Assembly: GCA_021464415.1 (NCBI GenBank)
Contig: CM038466.1
Coordinates: 50,281,356-50,345,355, forward strand
DNA from: Lonicera japonica
Lineage: Eukaryota > Streptophyta > Magnoliopsida > Dipsacales > Caprifoliaceae
DNA length: 64,000 nucleotides
Direction: 5' to 3'
Below, in pieces: positions 35,631 to 45,560 of this stretch. Within the stretch, counting starts at the first letter, position 1. Every line of letters begins with the position of its first letter. The notes below the pieces were generated by a model. That model was not told the DNA's origin and made no database searches. It was given only the letters and a program-made list of their open reading frames with translations. A program made the translations under genes and the position numbers.

Positions 35631-36889
35631 TCCGTCTTCTGCATAGATGAAAGTATTAATAGTATAGTTAATTGATCAACAACGTACTGATAAGTATAAT
35701 CAATATTTTCTAATAAAACCCTATAAAAATTCCGTCAGGTTGCGTTTAGAACGTGGATTTGAACATGAGATTTGGATTTGGAATCTCAAATCTAAAAATT
35801 TTGTTTGGTATAGAATTATGATTTGAGATTTACAAATATATTCAAATCTTGAGATTTGATACTTAGCTTAAAAATTCAGTCGCGGAGCCAGAAATTTAAA
35901 TAGGGACGGGATAGTAGCAAAGCTCTTTGTTCTTAAGCTACAATTTTAGGTATATTTGTTTGAAGAGAATGAAATTGTTCAACAACAATTAGTTTTAGCA
36001 ATAAATTACGTTAAAGTTCATATATTTTATAAATATTATTAACAAGAACTCTTAATCTATGATCGCGCACGCTAGAAAATTAACCATTTTTTTTATTTCT
36101 TAATTAAAATTATGTAAGTTATTATTTAAAAAACAAAACATAATGTTGCCTTAACGCACGCACCCATAAATTAGTAACCAAAGCAATACAAAGTTTTAAA
36201 AACTGAGTTTTTTATTTTAATCTTATTGTCTGCATTCAAATCGAATTAAGAGTATACTTTTTCTTCTTTCCAAACATCTTAAACATTATGTACTATATCT
36301 CATGATTGGGTGCAATTAATTAAATTGGAAAAAAAAAATTGCCACCTCACCATGGTTTAATACTTTGAGAACCAAATTTCCTTTGATTTAATCTTTCTTT
36401 AAAATGAGAACAGTAACACATCTTAATTTGAGAATGATCATAATTGAGAAGTAGAAAGAATTTTAAATAAAGAAATATATTCCAACTCGTATTCCAATCT
36501 GATCTTAGTGAGAATGATGTAATAATTGGAATATTACAGTAAATATATAGGTGAAACATATAATTATAAAAATAAGTAGATTGGGAGTTTCAAAAGAAAA
36601 GAAAGTTAAAGATCTGGTGTTGGATAGTAAAATGGAACTAAAATTAAGCCTACTAGTAGTAATATAACTCAAAATTTGACCTGGGCTATGCTTAACCCTA
36701 TATATGCAAGTCTCGCCAATGCTTAAAGTCATAATTTTCAAATTTTAGAGATATGGTTGTTACTTTCAAATTCCAAGCTAGCGAATTTGAAATTGAAGAT
36801 ATGTCCAAATTATTTAATTCAAGTACTCAACAAGGCCCAAATTATTTTGGTAAATTACTACTGTTGGATATATTCTTGAAACCAATTAT
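34536..36889. other. Gene-free AT-rich stretch
   Basis: No coding region or element was recognised apart from the trinucleotide microsatellite listed separately. Several short open frames have no family resemblance. Confidence 0.45.
35529..35630. repeat. CTA then (TTA)n microsatellite
   Basis: A short CTA/CTT tract is followed by about 23 uninterrupted TTA units to 35630. Confidence 0.95.
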
Positions 36890-37254
36890 GGTTGACCTAC
36901 GAGGAAGGCGGTCTTCTCCTTCAACTCGGGTTCGATTCCTCTAGGGAGTCTGAAAGTTTAAAATCTTATGGAGAAGAACTAATCAGGGAGTATATAAACG
37001 TGAAGGAATTTGTTAACCTACCTCTAAAGAGGGTCATAGTGACCCTTAGAATTGACCGGTGAATGCAATCCTCCTCTAAAGAGGGTCATAGTGACCCTTA
37101 CATTTGATTGGTTAATGCAATAAAATAATAATAAAACAGTTTATTGCATACACCAATCAAATGCAAGGTTCACCATGACCCCCTTTAGAGGAGGGTTAAC
37201 AAATTCCTACTCGTATATAAACCGGCACAAACAACTCTTATCAATAAAAAAAAA
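36890..37254 (+). mobile_element. SINE split by a MITE
   Basis: A polymerase III B box, GGGTTCGATTCC, lies at 36928-36939 after CTTCTCCTTCAACTC, and the element ends in a nine-base poly(A) at 37246-37254 after CACAAACAACTCTTATC. The sequence between these parts is interrupted by the 213-bp MITE at 37000-37212; removing it leaves a SINE of about 150 bases. The left edge and A box are uncertain. Confidence 0.55.
37000..37212. mobile_element. Mutator-type MITE, 10-bp TSD
   Basis: The ends GTGAAGGAATTTGTTAACC and (inverse) GAGTAGGAATTTGTTAACC form terminal inverted repeats, and the whole 213 bases fold as a long hairpin with a loop near TAATAATAAAACAG. It is flanked by GTATATAAAC at 36990-36999 and 37213-37222. 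A 9-10-bp target duplication and G-starting inverted repeats are typical of Mutator-like elements. The left arm holds two copies of CCTCTAAAGAGGGTCA followed by TAGTGACCC. There is no coding capacity. Confidence 0.85.
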
Positions 37255-37549
37255 GACCTTGATTTCTTTTAAGTTACGTTCCTTCTAATTCTAATCCCCA
37301 GTCGGATTAAGAGGTATCTTTTGATATTGGTTATTTTATCATAAGATGTGAAAATAAAAGGTTTAATATTGTATTAATATGAGGCCGTCTGATAAAATGT
37401 ATGCATAAAACATTATTAGGCTCACTTTATTTTTGTACATAGAATATGTATGCATAAAACACATATTTACACTTTATTCTAGTACTTCATATTACGATAC
37501 TACAATGCAGATATTTTAAAGAAAAATCATTGATAAAGTTTCTTAAACA
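37255..37549. other. Spacer without recognised feature
   Basis: AT-rich sequence without coding region or repeat boundary. Confidence 0.4.
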
Positions 37550-37966
37550 TTGTCATTATAAAAACCAGTGACAAAAATAGTGACAATATTGTGACTAAAC
37601 AATAAATGAACACAAGTTAGCCTTATTATCCTAGTTCAATGTTTAGGACAAAGCTGGTGTATCTAAAAAAATGTCAGTACTGTTGCCAATTTAATGGGTG
37701 AAAATGTCAATATTGTTGACACATTTAAACTTGAAAACGTACCTTAACACTATTGTCACTGAAAAAAGTCAATAAACCTAATTTCAAAGCGTGAACTATT
37801 AGACCAACTTCATAAGTTCTGTCAATACTAGTTGGCGCTTTTAAAAAAATAAAACATCCTCACTGTCGACGTTTTTAAAATTCCAAAAAAAATTACATTT
37901 TTTTTAAATTTCAATAGTATTTCCTTTCATCCTTAATTTTTTTTCCCAAATATTACATATTCCCTT

Positions 37967-38003
<37 letters not shown>

Positions 38004-39120
38004 TCTTTCTTGCTTACTTTCTTACTTTAACTTTGTTATTTCACTTAAGTAACACTTTCACTTTTTCTATTTACTTTTGAAATTTTTATTTATTTATTTT
38101 TTGATATAATAACACATTCATATTGAATTGTTACATATTTTCATATACATTTCTTTACTGATATGTCTAAATTTAATAAAATATTTTTTGTTAAATTGAA
38201 ATGAGTATTTATTATTATCCATTCTCTAGACGTGTAAATCAGTTAGAATCGTTTGTAAAGTCGTTTCTATGGAGTTTTTGGGTATTCAATTTCAAGCTTT
38301 GGAACTAAAATTAGAACAAAAATTAAACTTTTGGAATGTGTAGGATAATTTTTATTCCAATTTTAAAACTTAAATGAACCATCAGTGCGAGTCAATGTAT
38401 AATGAGTTTTTATGGGTCCGTTTGATAACAACATGGAAAAACAAAATAAAAACATTTGATTTTTGTGAGAAGTTAATTAGAAAATAAGTTGAGGCATGTA
38501 GTGAGATGTCTTCTTACTTTGTGACCTTTTTTCGTGAAGAAATTTTCTTGGTAGTATATGAAGAAAAAAATTCCGCAAAAAATAATGAAGGATGGATGGC
38601 ATCAACTCATAAAAATTAGTATGAAATGAAGAGCATCTCATCACATGCTTCAACTTATTTTCCATCTTCTTATTCAAATCAAATGTTTTTATTTCCCTTT
38701 TCTATGTTGTTATCAAATAGACCCTATATGATTCAAATTATTATGTGTCTGGAAACATTTATAAGATGCATACAGATAAATAACTTTGGAAGTACGTAAG
38801 AGAATAAAGAACTTAAAACTATACACAAATAGAAAAATAGTACTAAAGTGAAATAACAAATTTAAAATAAGAAGGTAAGGAAGAAATAAGAAACTAAGGA
38901 AGTATTTAGTAGTTGGAAAATAATAATAATTAATGTTGAAAAGAAAACCTATTAAAATAAAAAAAAATTAAAAATTTAATTAAAAAATATCAACAGTGTT
39001 ATTGTTTTCAGTTTTAATTAAGAGTGACAGAAGTGTTCATTCTTTTAAAATTTGAAAATGTCAACACTGTTGACGCTTTGATAAATGCATAATATTGTCA
39101 TTCATAAACTCATTTTTGAG
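37550..39120. mobile_element. Left part of an element with TGTCAAC repeats
   Basis: Motifs such as GTCAATATTGTTGACA, AGTGACAATATTGTGAC and GTCAACACTGTTGACG cluster near 37560-37760 and 38990-39090 and again near 44870-44975 after the nested LTR block. The two outer ends are partly inverted (CCAGTGACAAAAATAGTGAC against CTATTGTCACTACCGG). This suggests a DNA transposon with subterminal repeats of about 1.7 kb before the nested insertions. The superfamily is not identified. A pure T run of 33 bases lies at 37970-38002. Confidence 0.4.
37970..38002. repeat. Homopolymer T run (33 bases)
   Basis: An uninterrupted run of T. Its length in the assembly may be unreliable. Confidence 0.95.
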
Positions 39121-39121
39121 T

Positions 39122-39844
39122 TGTTTGATGCGTTTATCTCTTTAAAACTACTTAGTTTGCCAACTTATTTCGCAATTAATCTCGTAGCACTTTTGTATTT
39201 TACATTGCTTGGAAATGCACATTTTGTGTTTATTTTGGTGTCTTTAGATCTCAAGAAATGAATTTTCCAAGGAAAGAATGATTAACCAAGCAATTTTGGA
39301 CTCTATAGCAAGAAGTCAACCAAAACTCAAAGAGCTACATCAATCTAGCTCATTCCAAGATCAATCTAGAGTTGATAACAAGCATGTGAAATCAATCTAG
39401 CTTTTTGCTAGATCAATCATGGAATTATTCTCAACACTTGGATCAATATAGCTTAAGATAAGATTGATCTAGATGCCATGCTTTATGCTTTATATCACCT
39501 TCCCTTTTTTGCTCCACATCTCATAGCTAGCTTGGAAGACTAAATGGTAGCTACAATTCTTAATCTCAAGAAATATTGTATTTAATACAATGGTGGCTAT
39601 TATCCTTTGGACAAAAGGCATTATTTCTTTTGGGTTTTAAGTGAAAATATGAGAGGTAGACAACACAACATTTATATATATAGTCTTCATTATTGTAGAG
39701 ATGAGCTACTTGGGTACCTTTCTAATATATTTTTGTCTTAAATATCAATCTTTTTCTAGAGCTTGTAATTTATTTTTCATTGAAGAGAAATAGTAGAATA
39801 CACTTCTATAATTCTTGTCTTTCCATTTATTATAGAGTAAATTT
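39122..39844 (+). mobile_element. Ty3-type LTR, left half
   Basis: The start TGTTTGATGCGTTTATCTC and the later phrase near 44710-44850 (CTCTAAACAAAGCC, CTTGTGGTTCGA, CTACACTTGGG, ending CGCGTCA) are the beginning and end of one long LTR of the Athila/Tat type, as I recognise it. The LTR is cut by the 39845-43681 element. No internal region follows, so it is a solo LTR. No target duplication was found. Confidence 0.5.
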
Positions 39845-40571
39845 TGATGGGGTAAAAAATAATTTTACCATTGGCCTATAAAGGTAATTCAATGCTTTTA
39901 CCTCCAGTAAAATCTCAGTTTCACCTCCACTCAAATTTCACTCACCTCCACTCACCTTTGTCAAATTACTTTTTTACCCCTCATCTTCACCAAATTTACC
40001 TTTTTACCATTCTCCATCTACCTATAAATACCTCATCTCATTCATTCATTCAACACACCAAAAAATACAACAAAAAACACACACACCAAAAACACAACAA
40101 AAACACACCATTCTTCTCATCCAAGATCCATCCATCTCATCCAAGAGATATAAAGCCCTTGGCAATACAAATACAAGCCAATTCAAGAAGAGATAGAAGG
40201 GTCTTATACTTTCTCTTTTCATACCAAAAAAAAAATACCAACAACCCTTATACACTCTCTCTCCTACATAGTTTATTATTTATTCTATTAAAATATCTGT
40301 AATCCTAATTCTATACTTATAAATAGAATTAAGGAAATTATAAATAGAGAGATTGGTAGCTTGTATTATCATCCAAATTGATTGCCTTTGAGCTAATACC
40401 AAGCAAGTACACACAAAATAAGGACGTACTATTGGAATAGCATAAGCGCTACCGGGAAAACCTATCTTAAAAAAATGTCATGTGTTCATCATTGCGCCGC
40501 ATTTATTTTTTATTCACCGATATTCGCTTATTGATTGGTTAATTATCTATTTCTAGATTTTGACACTATCA
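39845..40571 (+). mobile_element. 5' LTR of LBD-carrying element
   Basis: It begins TGATGGGG and ends CACTATCA. A TATA box (TATAAATA, 40023-40030) lies about 180 bases in. It matches the 3' LTR throughout, with scattered substitutions and small indels. Confidence 0.9.
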
Positions 40572-40572
40572 G

Positions 40573-40590
40573 TTGGCGCCGTCTGTGGGA
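40573..40590 (+). other. Primer-binding site (TGGCGCC type)
   Basis: TTGGCGCCGTCTGTGGGA follows the LTR within one base. This primer site is common in plant Ty3-gypsy elements, notably Tat-related ones, and differs from the methionine type used by the other elements here. Confidence 0.85.
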
Positions 40591-40639
40591 GCGATAAGCT
40601 CTCTAAAGCTCTCGTTCTTTAGAAATTACAAGTGAATGT

Positions 40640-41020
40640 TCGGTACAAAAACTCCAAATCCCGCAGGCCTACGTAGCTCAATATTCTCGGGCGCATAACT
40701 TCTTGCTTAGAACTCCAAATTATGCTATTCTGGAGTCCATTTTGGAGAAAATTTCAAGAACTACAACTTTCCAGTTCAAGACTTTTTTAAATTCGGCCAT
40801 CTCGGGATTCAAAACTGCAATACAAACTTTATGGAACGAAAAAGGCGAAAATTCCGCGGGCCTACGGTAGCTTAATATTATCGGGCACGAAACTTTGTGC
40901 TCAAAACTCTAAATCATGCGATTCTAGAGCTCATTTTGGAGAGAATTTCAAGAGCTACAACTTTCTGGTTCAAGATTTTTCCAAATTCGGCCATTTCGGG
41001 GTCTGAAATTGCAATACAAA
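40640..41020 (+). repeat. Two diverged copies of a ~190-bp leader repeat
   Basis: Blocks such as CGGGCCTACG, CATTTTGGAGA, ATTTCAAGA, CTACAACTTTC and AAATTCGGCCAT occur in the same order in both halves (about 40640-40835 and 40840-41020). Confidence 0.85.
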
Positions 41021-41099
41021 TTTTCAATAGTAAAAAATGTGAAAATTCATAAGCACTTCGCAGTAAATCCATGTCCAACTCAATTTAGTAGGCGCACCA

Positions 41100-41453
41100 G
41101 GCTCTAAAGAGCACGCTTACACTTCGGAAAGCCCTGAGAAAAACAAGCATACTTTAAACATTCAAGTGGAATATCTACGTAACACTTGTTTAAAGTATAA
41201 AACCCTCGCTAGAGGTCGGTTTAGTAAGGACAATTACACTCCGAAAAGACCTGAGAAAAACAGGCATACTTTAAACATTCAAGTGGAATATCTACAGAAC
41301 ACTTGTTTAAAGTACAAATCCCTCGCTAGAGGTTGGTTTAGTAAGGACATTTACACTCCAGAAAGACCTGAGAAAAACAGGAATACTTTAAATGCTCAAG
41401 TGAAATATATACAGAACACTTGTGCAAAGCCCTTGCTAGAGGTACACACATGA
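41100..41453 (+). repeat. 117-bp tandem repeat (three units)
   Basis: The block CCTGAGAAAAACA recurs at 41133, 41250 and 41367, a period of 117 bases (39 codons). The plus frame 41166-41453 therefore stays open and repeats EYLQNTCLKYK and TPERPEKNR. It could be coding, but the repeat alone explains the open frame. Confidence 0.85.
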
Positions 41454-41458
41454 TCTAG

Positions 41459-42298
41459 TCACTTAAAAAAAGGCCAAAGAATTCGAAAATCATCAGCACT
41501 AAAATCTAAAAGAGTATCGAGATCGAAAGAAGGGTAATCAGAAAAATTGTATCCTAAATCTACTAAAGCTGTCCAGTTAGGAGTCAACGATTCGGCGATC
41601 CCCGCAACAGAACCAACTTGAGAAGGTTGCGATAAAAAACCGTCCAAAGAAGCTTGGTAATCCGGCAGAGTCGGATATGTCGGTAAACCCGCTTCGGTCA
41701 GAAGAGCACCCTGTTCTGAAAGATTTGCGGCAGTCGAAAGAATGTACTGTACACCCTCTTCCGACATGAGGAGCTTTAAAAAACCTCCAGAGTAAGGATT
41801 TGCCGACAATTCTGCATCGATCGGAGATATCTCGTGTCCTGAAAGATTCGCAGCAATCGGAATAATATCAGGTGCAATATTTTCTGCAGACGATAAGAGC
41901 CTTGAAGAACCTCTAGAAGGAGCAAAGGAAAAACATGGGTTAGCGCTGGAAGACGCTCCTTTTAGTCGAGCCTCTAACATCGTCACCCGTGATTGCAACT
42001 CTTCTACTTTCTTTTCAAGAGAAATAATGAGATCAGTACAACCTTTACCGAGATTTTCGGTTCTCGACCTAGCTTCAAAAAGAAATGAATCAAGAGTCTC
42101 AGAATATTGGTGTGCGGGAACATTTCGCAAAAAAATTGCAACGTTCTTCACCCCAAAAACAGTGAAGATTGAGTGATAATCTTCATTACTAATCAAATGT
42201 AAAATTTTTTTAGCATGTTCACAATGTGGAGCACATCTCATGTGGTAATAAATGCAAGCTGCACATGAAAAACTTGTGGAACGGGAAGTGTTTGACAT
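41459..42298 (-). CDS. LOB-domain (LBD/ASL) transcription-factor-like protein, antisense in an LTR element
   Basis: The 279-codon frame is open and intronless. Residues 12-26 hold the zinc-finger pattern CX2CX6CX3C (Cys12, 15, 22, 26; SCAACIYYHMRCAPHC). A GAS-like block follows (FTVFGVKNVAIFLRNVPAHQ, then a DSFLFEAR segment), and then a heptad coiled coil (SLEKKVEELQSRVTMLEARL, about residues 92-111). This is the domain order of plant LOB-domain DNA-binding proteins, which regulate organ boundaries, roots and nitrogen or anthocyanin responses. The VYGC-like region is altered (NLGKGC). The C-terminus is acidic and aromatic (DLDTLLDFSADDF), as in activation domains. It lies antisense between the leader repeats and the 3' LTR. 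A minus-strand AT-rich TATATATAAATATA tract near 42475 might act as promoter. It could be a captured host gene or an element-adapted ORF. Confidence 0.8.
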   Translation of the reverse strand: MSNTSRSTSFSCAACIYYHMRCAPHCEHAKKILHLISNEDYHSIFTVFGVKNVAIFLRNVPAHQYSETLDSFLFEARSRTENLGKGCTDLIISLEKKVEELQSRVTMLEARLKGASSSANPCFSFAPSRGSSRLLSSAENIAPDIIPIAANLSGHEISPIDAELSANPYSGGFLKLLMSEEGVQYILSTAANLSEQGALLTEAGLPTYPTLPDYQASLDGFLSQPSQVGSVAGIAESLTPNWTALVDLGYNFSDYPSFDLDTLLDFSADDFRILWPFFK

Positions 42299-42539
42299 TA
42301 TCTTGGTTCGATGATGGACGAGAAGGATGGTGATTGAAAGAGAAAAATGGCATTGGAAGAAATGACGGCGTTGGAAGAAATGAATTGGGTCTCAAGGAAG
42401 ATGAAGATGGAGAAGGGACAAGAGCCCTAGACGGATTTCGAGTTCGGAAAAGAAGGGAAAGTTGTCTAAAATAAATATATATATATTTATATATAAAATG
42501 AAGAGTTGGAAAAGGCCCGAGTAGAATCAAACTATTTAT

Positions 42540-42941
42540 GACCAAAAGTATAGCGAGCTTTACACATTAATGTTCCAAGCTCTACGACTTACATCTAATG
42601 TCTAACGAGCTCTACACATTGATGTTTTAAGCTCAATGACTACCATCTGAAATCTAGCTTCCTTGAACTACGAATCGAGATCAACGTCTACCCAGCTTTA
42701 CACAATGATGTTCTGAAAAGACTAAGGATCAAAGTTTAGTCAGCTTTACACATTAATGTTCCAAGCTCCATAAACTTACGGTCAAGGGTTAACGAAACCT
42801 TACACGTCGATTACTCGAGCTCTCCTCATGATTATCTTCCTCGACAAGTACCCGCTCTCACGCCTTAGCTTTGAGTCGAACCACTTATCCGGCAAAGACA
42901 TTTATCCTTCACATTCAGCTTTTAGCATAAACATAAATGAT
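42540..42941 (+). repeat. Irregular repeats before the 3' LTR
   Basis: Variants of GAGCTTTACACATTAATGTTCCAAGCTC occur near 42554, 42608, 42690 and 42740 with unequal spacing. No coding region was seen. Confidence 0.7.
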
Positions 42942-42951
42942 AGGGGACAAT
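42942..42951 (+). other. Polypurine tract
   Basis: AGGGGACAAT directly precedes the TGATGGGG start of the 3' LTR, in the place where plus-strand priming occurs. Confidence 0.75.
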
Positions 42952-43681
42952 TGATGGGGTAAAAAATAATTTTACCATTGGCCTACAAAGGTAATTCAAT
43001 GCTTTTACCTCCAGCAAAATCTCATTTTTACCTCCACTCAAATTCCACTAATCTCCACTCAAATTCCACTCACCTTTGCTAAATTACTTTTTTACCCCTC
43101 ATTTTCACCAAATTTACCATTTTCCATTTATTTATAAATACCTCCCCTCATTCATTCATTCAACACAGCAAAAAATACAACAAAAAAACACACACCAAAA
43201 ACACAACAAAAACACACCATTCTTCTCATCCAAGATCCATACATCTCATCCAAGAGATATAAAGCCATTGGCAATACAAATAAATTCCAATTCAAGAAGA
43301 GATAGAAGGGTCTTATACTGTCTCTTTTCATACCCCCCAAAAAAATACCAACAACCCTTATGCACTATCTCTCCTACACAGTTTATTATTTATTCTGTTA
43401 AAATATCTGTAATCCTAATTCGATACTTATAAATAAAATTAAGAAAATTATAAAGAGAAAGATTGGTAGCTTGTATTATGATCAAAATTGATTGCCTTTG
43501 AGCTAATACCAAGCAAGCATACACAAAAGGAGGACGTACTGCCGGAATAGCATAAGCGCTACCGGGGGAACCTGCCTTAAAAAAATGTCATGTGTTTATC
43601 ATTGCGCCGCATTTATTTTTTATTCACCGATATTCGCTTATTGATTGGTTAATTATCTATTTCTAGATTTGGATACAATCA
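42952..43681 (+). mobile_element. 3' LTR of LBD-carrying element
   Basis: It matches 39845-40571 with several substitutions and small indels, for example an extra CAAATTCCACT block near 43060, and ends ATACAATCA before the AATTT target duplication. Confidence 0.9.
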
Positions 43682-44852
43682 AATTTCTTTGCTAAAGCTA
43701 AAAGATGAATTTTGCAATGCATTAATTATATAAGTTCAATTCTCATTCCATTGTTAGTATTGTTAAATACTTGTTGAATCCTTCATCTTCTCCATTTAAT
43801 CAACCATTCATAAGCTAGTAAGATAATTATCATGTGATGATTTTACTTTTTATGCCTTGTATACATAAATCTCAAGAATTAATGAAGAGATGATACACTT
43901 GTGTATTTCTTATTAGCCTATGTCCATTCATTTTATGAATGAGATACTTTTCATTGCCAAGCATGATTAGTGTTTGAATATTCATGAAAATGCCATAAAT
44001 TTGAGATTTCAATCTTTGAATACTTTAATGATATGTTGAGTGCTTTCTACACTTTATTTGATATTGAGACTCATCATTTTCTTAGTTAGAGTGTTGCCAA
44101 GGAGGATCTCTTAAGTTTATGTCATAATCAATTTCACTAATCTTTTTAAGGATTCAATTTGCATTTATCAAATATGTCTAAACCAGATGATTTAATGTCC
44201 ATCTAGACCTCCCAATCTTAGAGAAATGAAATGTTATGATTTATTGAGCTAAACTTCATAGTTGGCCATTTTCATAATCAAGTCAATTGCCAAGGGGAAA
44301 CTAACAATGAGTGCTCAAATGCCTAATTTAAATTTATGCATTTTCTTTTGGTGTATCTCAAGTTTGTATCTTGGTTAAACATTATATGGGAATGGGTTGC
44401 ACTTTTTTCACATCCTTTGTTACAAGATAAAAAGGAGAGATACACTTGTGTTGAGTTTTACTTACATCCTTTCTTTATATGACATTTATATGGGGAATGG
44501 GTTGCTTTTGCTTCACACCCTTTTGCTTAGAAAAGTATAAGATACTCAACACTTAGGAATTGCATTGAGAACTTTGAATGAGATTGATTCTACATAACAT
44601 TGCAAAGCAAATGAATTCTATAATGCCTTAGCCCTTTTCTTATCAATTGATATATCACTTTAATTTTTATTGCAAGACTTTAAAATCAACAACTAAAATT
44701 AACCAATCAACTTCTCTAAACAAAGCCTTGGACTCGAATCACTACATCGTCTTTCCGACTATCCTTGTGGTTCGAAACTTGGACTTACCAAGTATTATAA
44801 CTTGACAACCTACACTTGGGTTTCTAAGTGTGGAAGTATTTTCATCGCGTCA
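43682..44852 (+). mobile_element. Ty3-type LTR, right half
   Basis: This is the continuation of the LTR begun at 39122. Two variants of TATGGG(G)AATGGGTTGC occur near 44386 and 44490. The final part holds the CTTGTGGTTCGAAACTTGG and CTACACTTGGG phrases typical of this LTR type just before the end. Confidence 0.5.
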
Positions 44853-45551
44853 CGCTTTCAAATTAGTTATGTTGACTTTCTCTTGAAAGTGTTAATATTT
44901 CCAAACATAAAAGTGACAACACTATTGACATTTTTTAAAACACACCTGTTTTCCAAACTATTGTCACTACCGGTAGAAAAGACAATTTCATGACCAGAGT
45001 ACCAGACTTCCTAAGACAATGAATTTATTTTTAATTTTTTTGGGACAAACTGACTTGGCACCACTTAAATGAATGGGTGGCCCGCAATTATATATTTCCT
45101 GTGTTGATCTCAAATTAATAGTTCTATTTTGATTGTAATATTTTAATAAATTACTATGTTCAAGATTATTAGTATTCAATAATACAACTTATATTTTTAT
45201 TTTAAAAATTGATTCATTGATTACCTAAGTATCACCTTCAACTTTCGGTGGTATGTAATGACTTTCTTAATTCAATCGTACTCTCACTCCCACCCCAAAT
45301 ATAAAATTCTAACTCTCTAGCTTTTTCCATAAGTTTTAAATGACTAAATGGCACAATTAACCAATATTGTAAAAAAATCCAACCAAAATAAGTTGAACGG
45401 TAATTATGAAGAAATAAAAGACAGCAAGCTAGGCTATAAGTAATGATCTATTTTATTTTCCTTAACAAAAAATATGAAGACATTTTAAGGTTAAACTTGT
45501 AAACAATTTTATGAAGAACTTCAATTTTAATAAATACAGACAATTATTTAA
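44853..45551. other. Right end of TGTCAAC element, then spacer
   Basis: Up to about 44980 the sequence has GACAACACTATTGACA and ends near CTATTGTCACTACCGG, the counterpart of 37560. After that it is AT-rich spacer without a gene. Confidence 0.4.
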
Positions 45552-45560
45552 TACAAAAAA

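Larger units (their letters stand above)
39845..43681 (+). mobile_element. Complete non-autonomous Ty3-type LTR element carrying an antisense LBD gene
   Basis: Two LTRs of about 727 and 730 bases start TGATGGGGTAAAAAATAA and end ATCA. AATTT flanks both sides (39840-39844 and 43682-43686). A primer site (TTGGCGCCGTCTGTGGGA) follows the 5' LTR, and a purine run (AGGGGACAAT) precedes the 3' LTR. The 2.38-kb interior has no gag, protease, reverse transcriptase or integrase. It consists of a pair of about 190-bp repeats, a 117-bp tandem repeat, an antisense LOB-domain ORF and a further irregular repeat. It must have been moved by the proteins of another element. The LTRs differ at a number of positions, so the insertion is not recent. 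Confidence 0.9.

Noticed and set aside
36928..36939. GGGTTCGATTCC as part of a tRNA gene
   Set aside because: There is no cloverleaf, acceptor stem or anticodon arm around it; a SINE B box is the better fit.
39871..40302. 143-codon frame in the 5' LTR and its 118-codon counterpart in the 3' LTR
   Set aside because: They lie in LTR promoter and leader sequence, are Ser/His/Thr-rich and have no domain; differences between the LTRs change the frame.
44969..44984. CACTACCGGTAGAAAA as a possible CACTA left terminus
   Set aside because: No matching inverse terminus or subterminal repeats were found to the right; the motif lies at the end of the TGTCAAC element.
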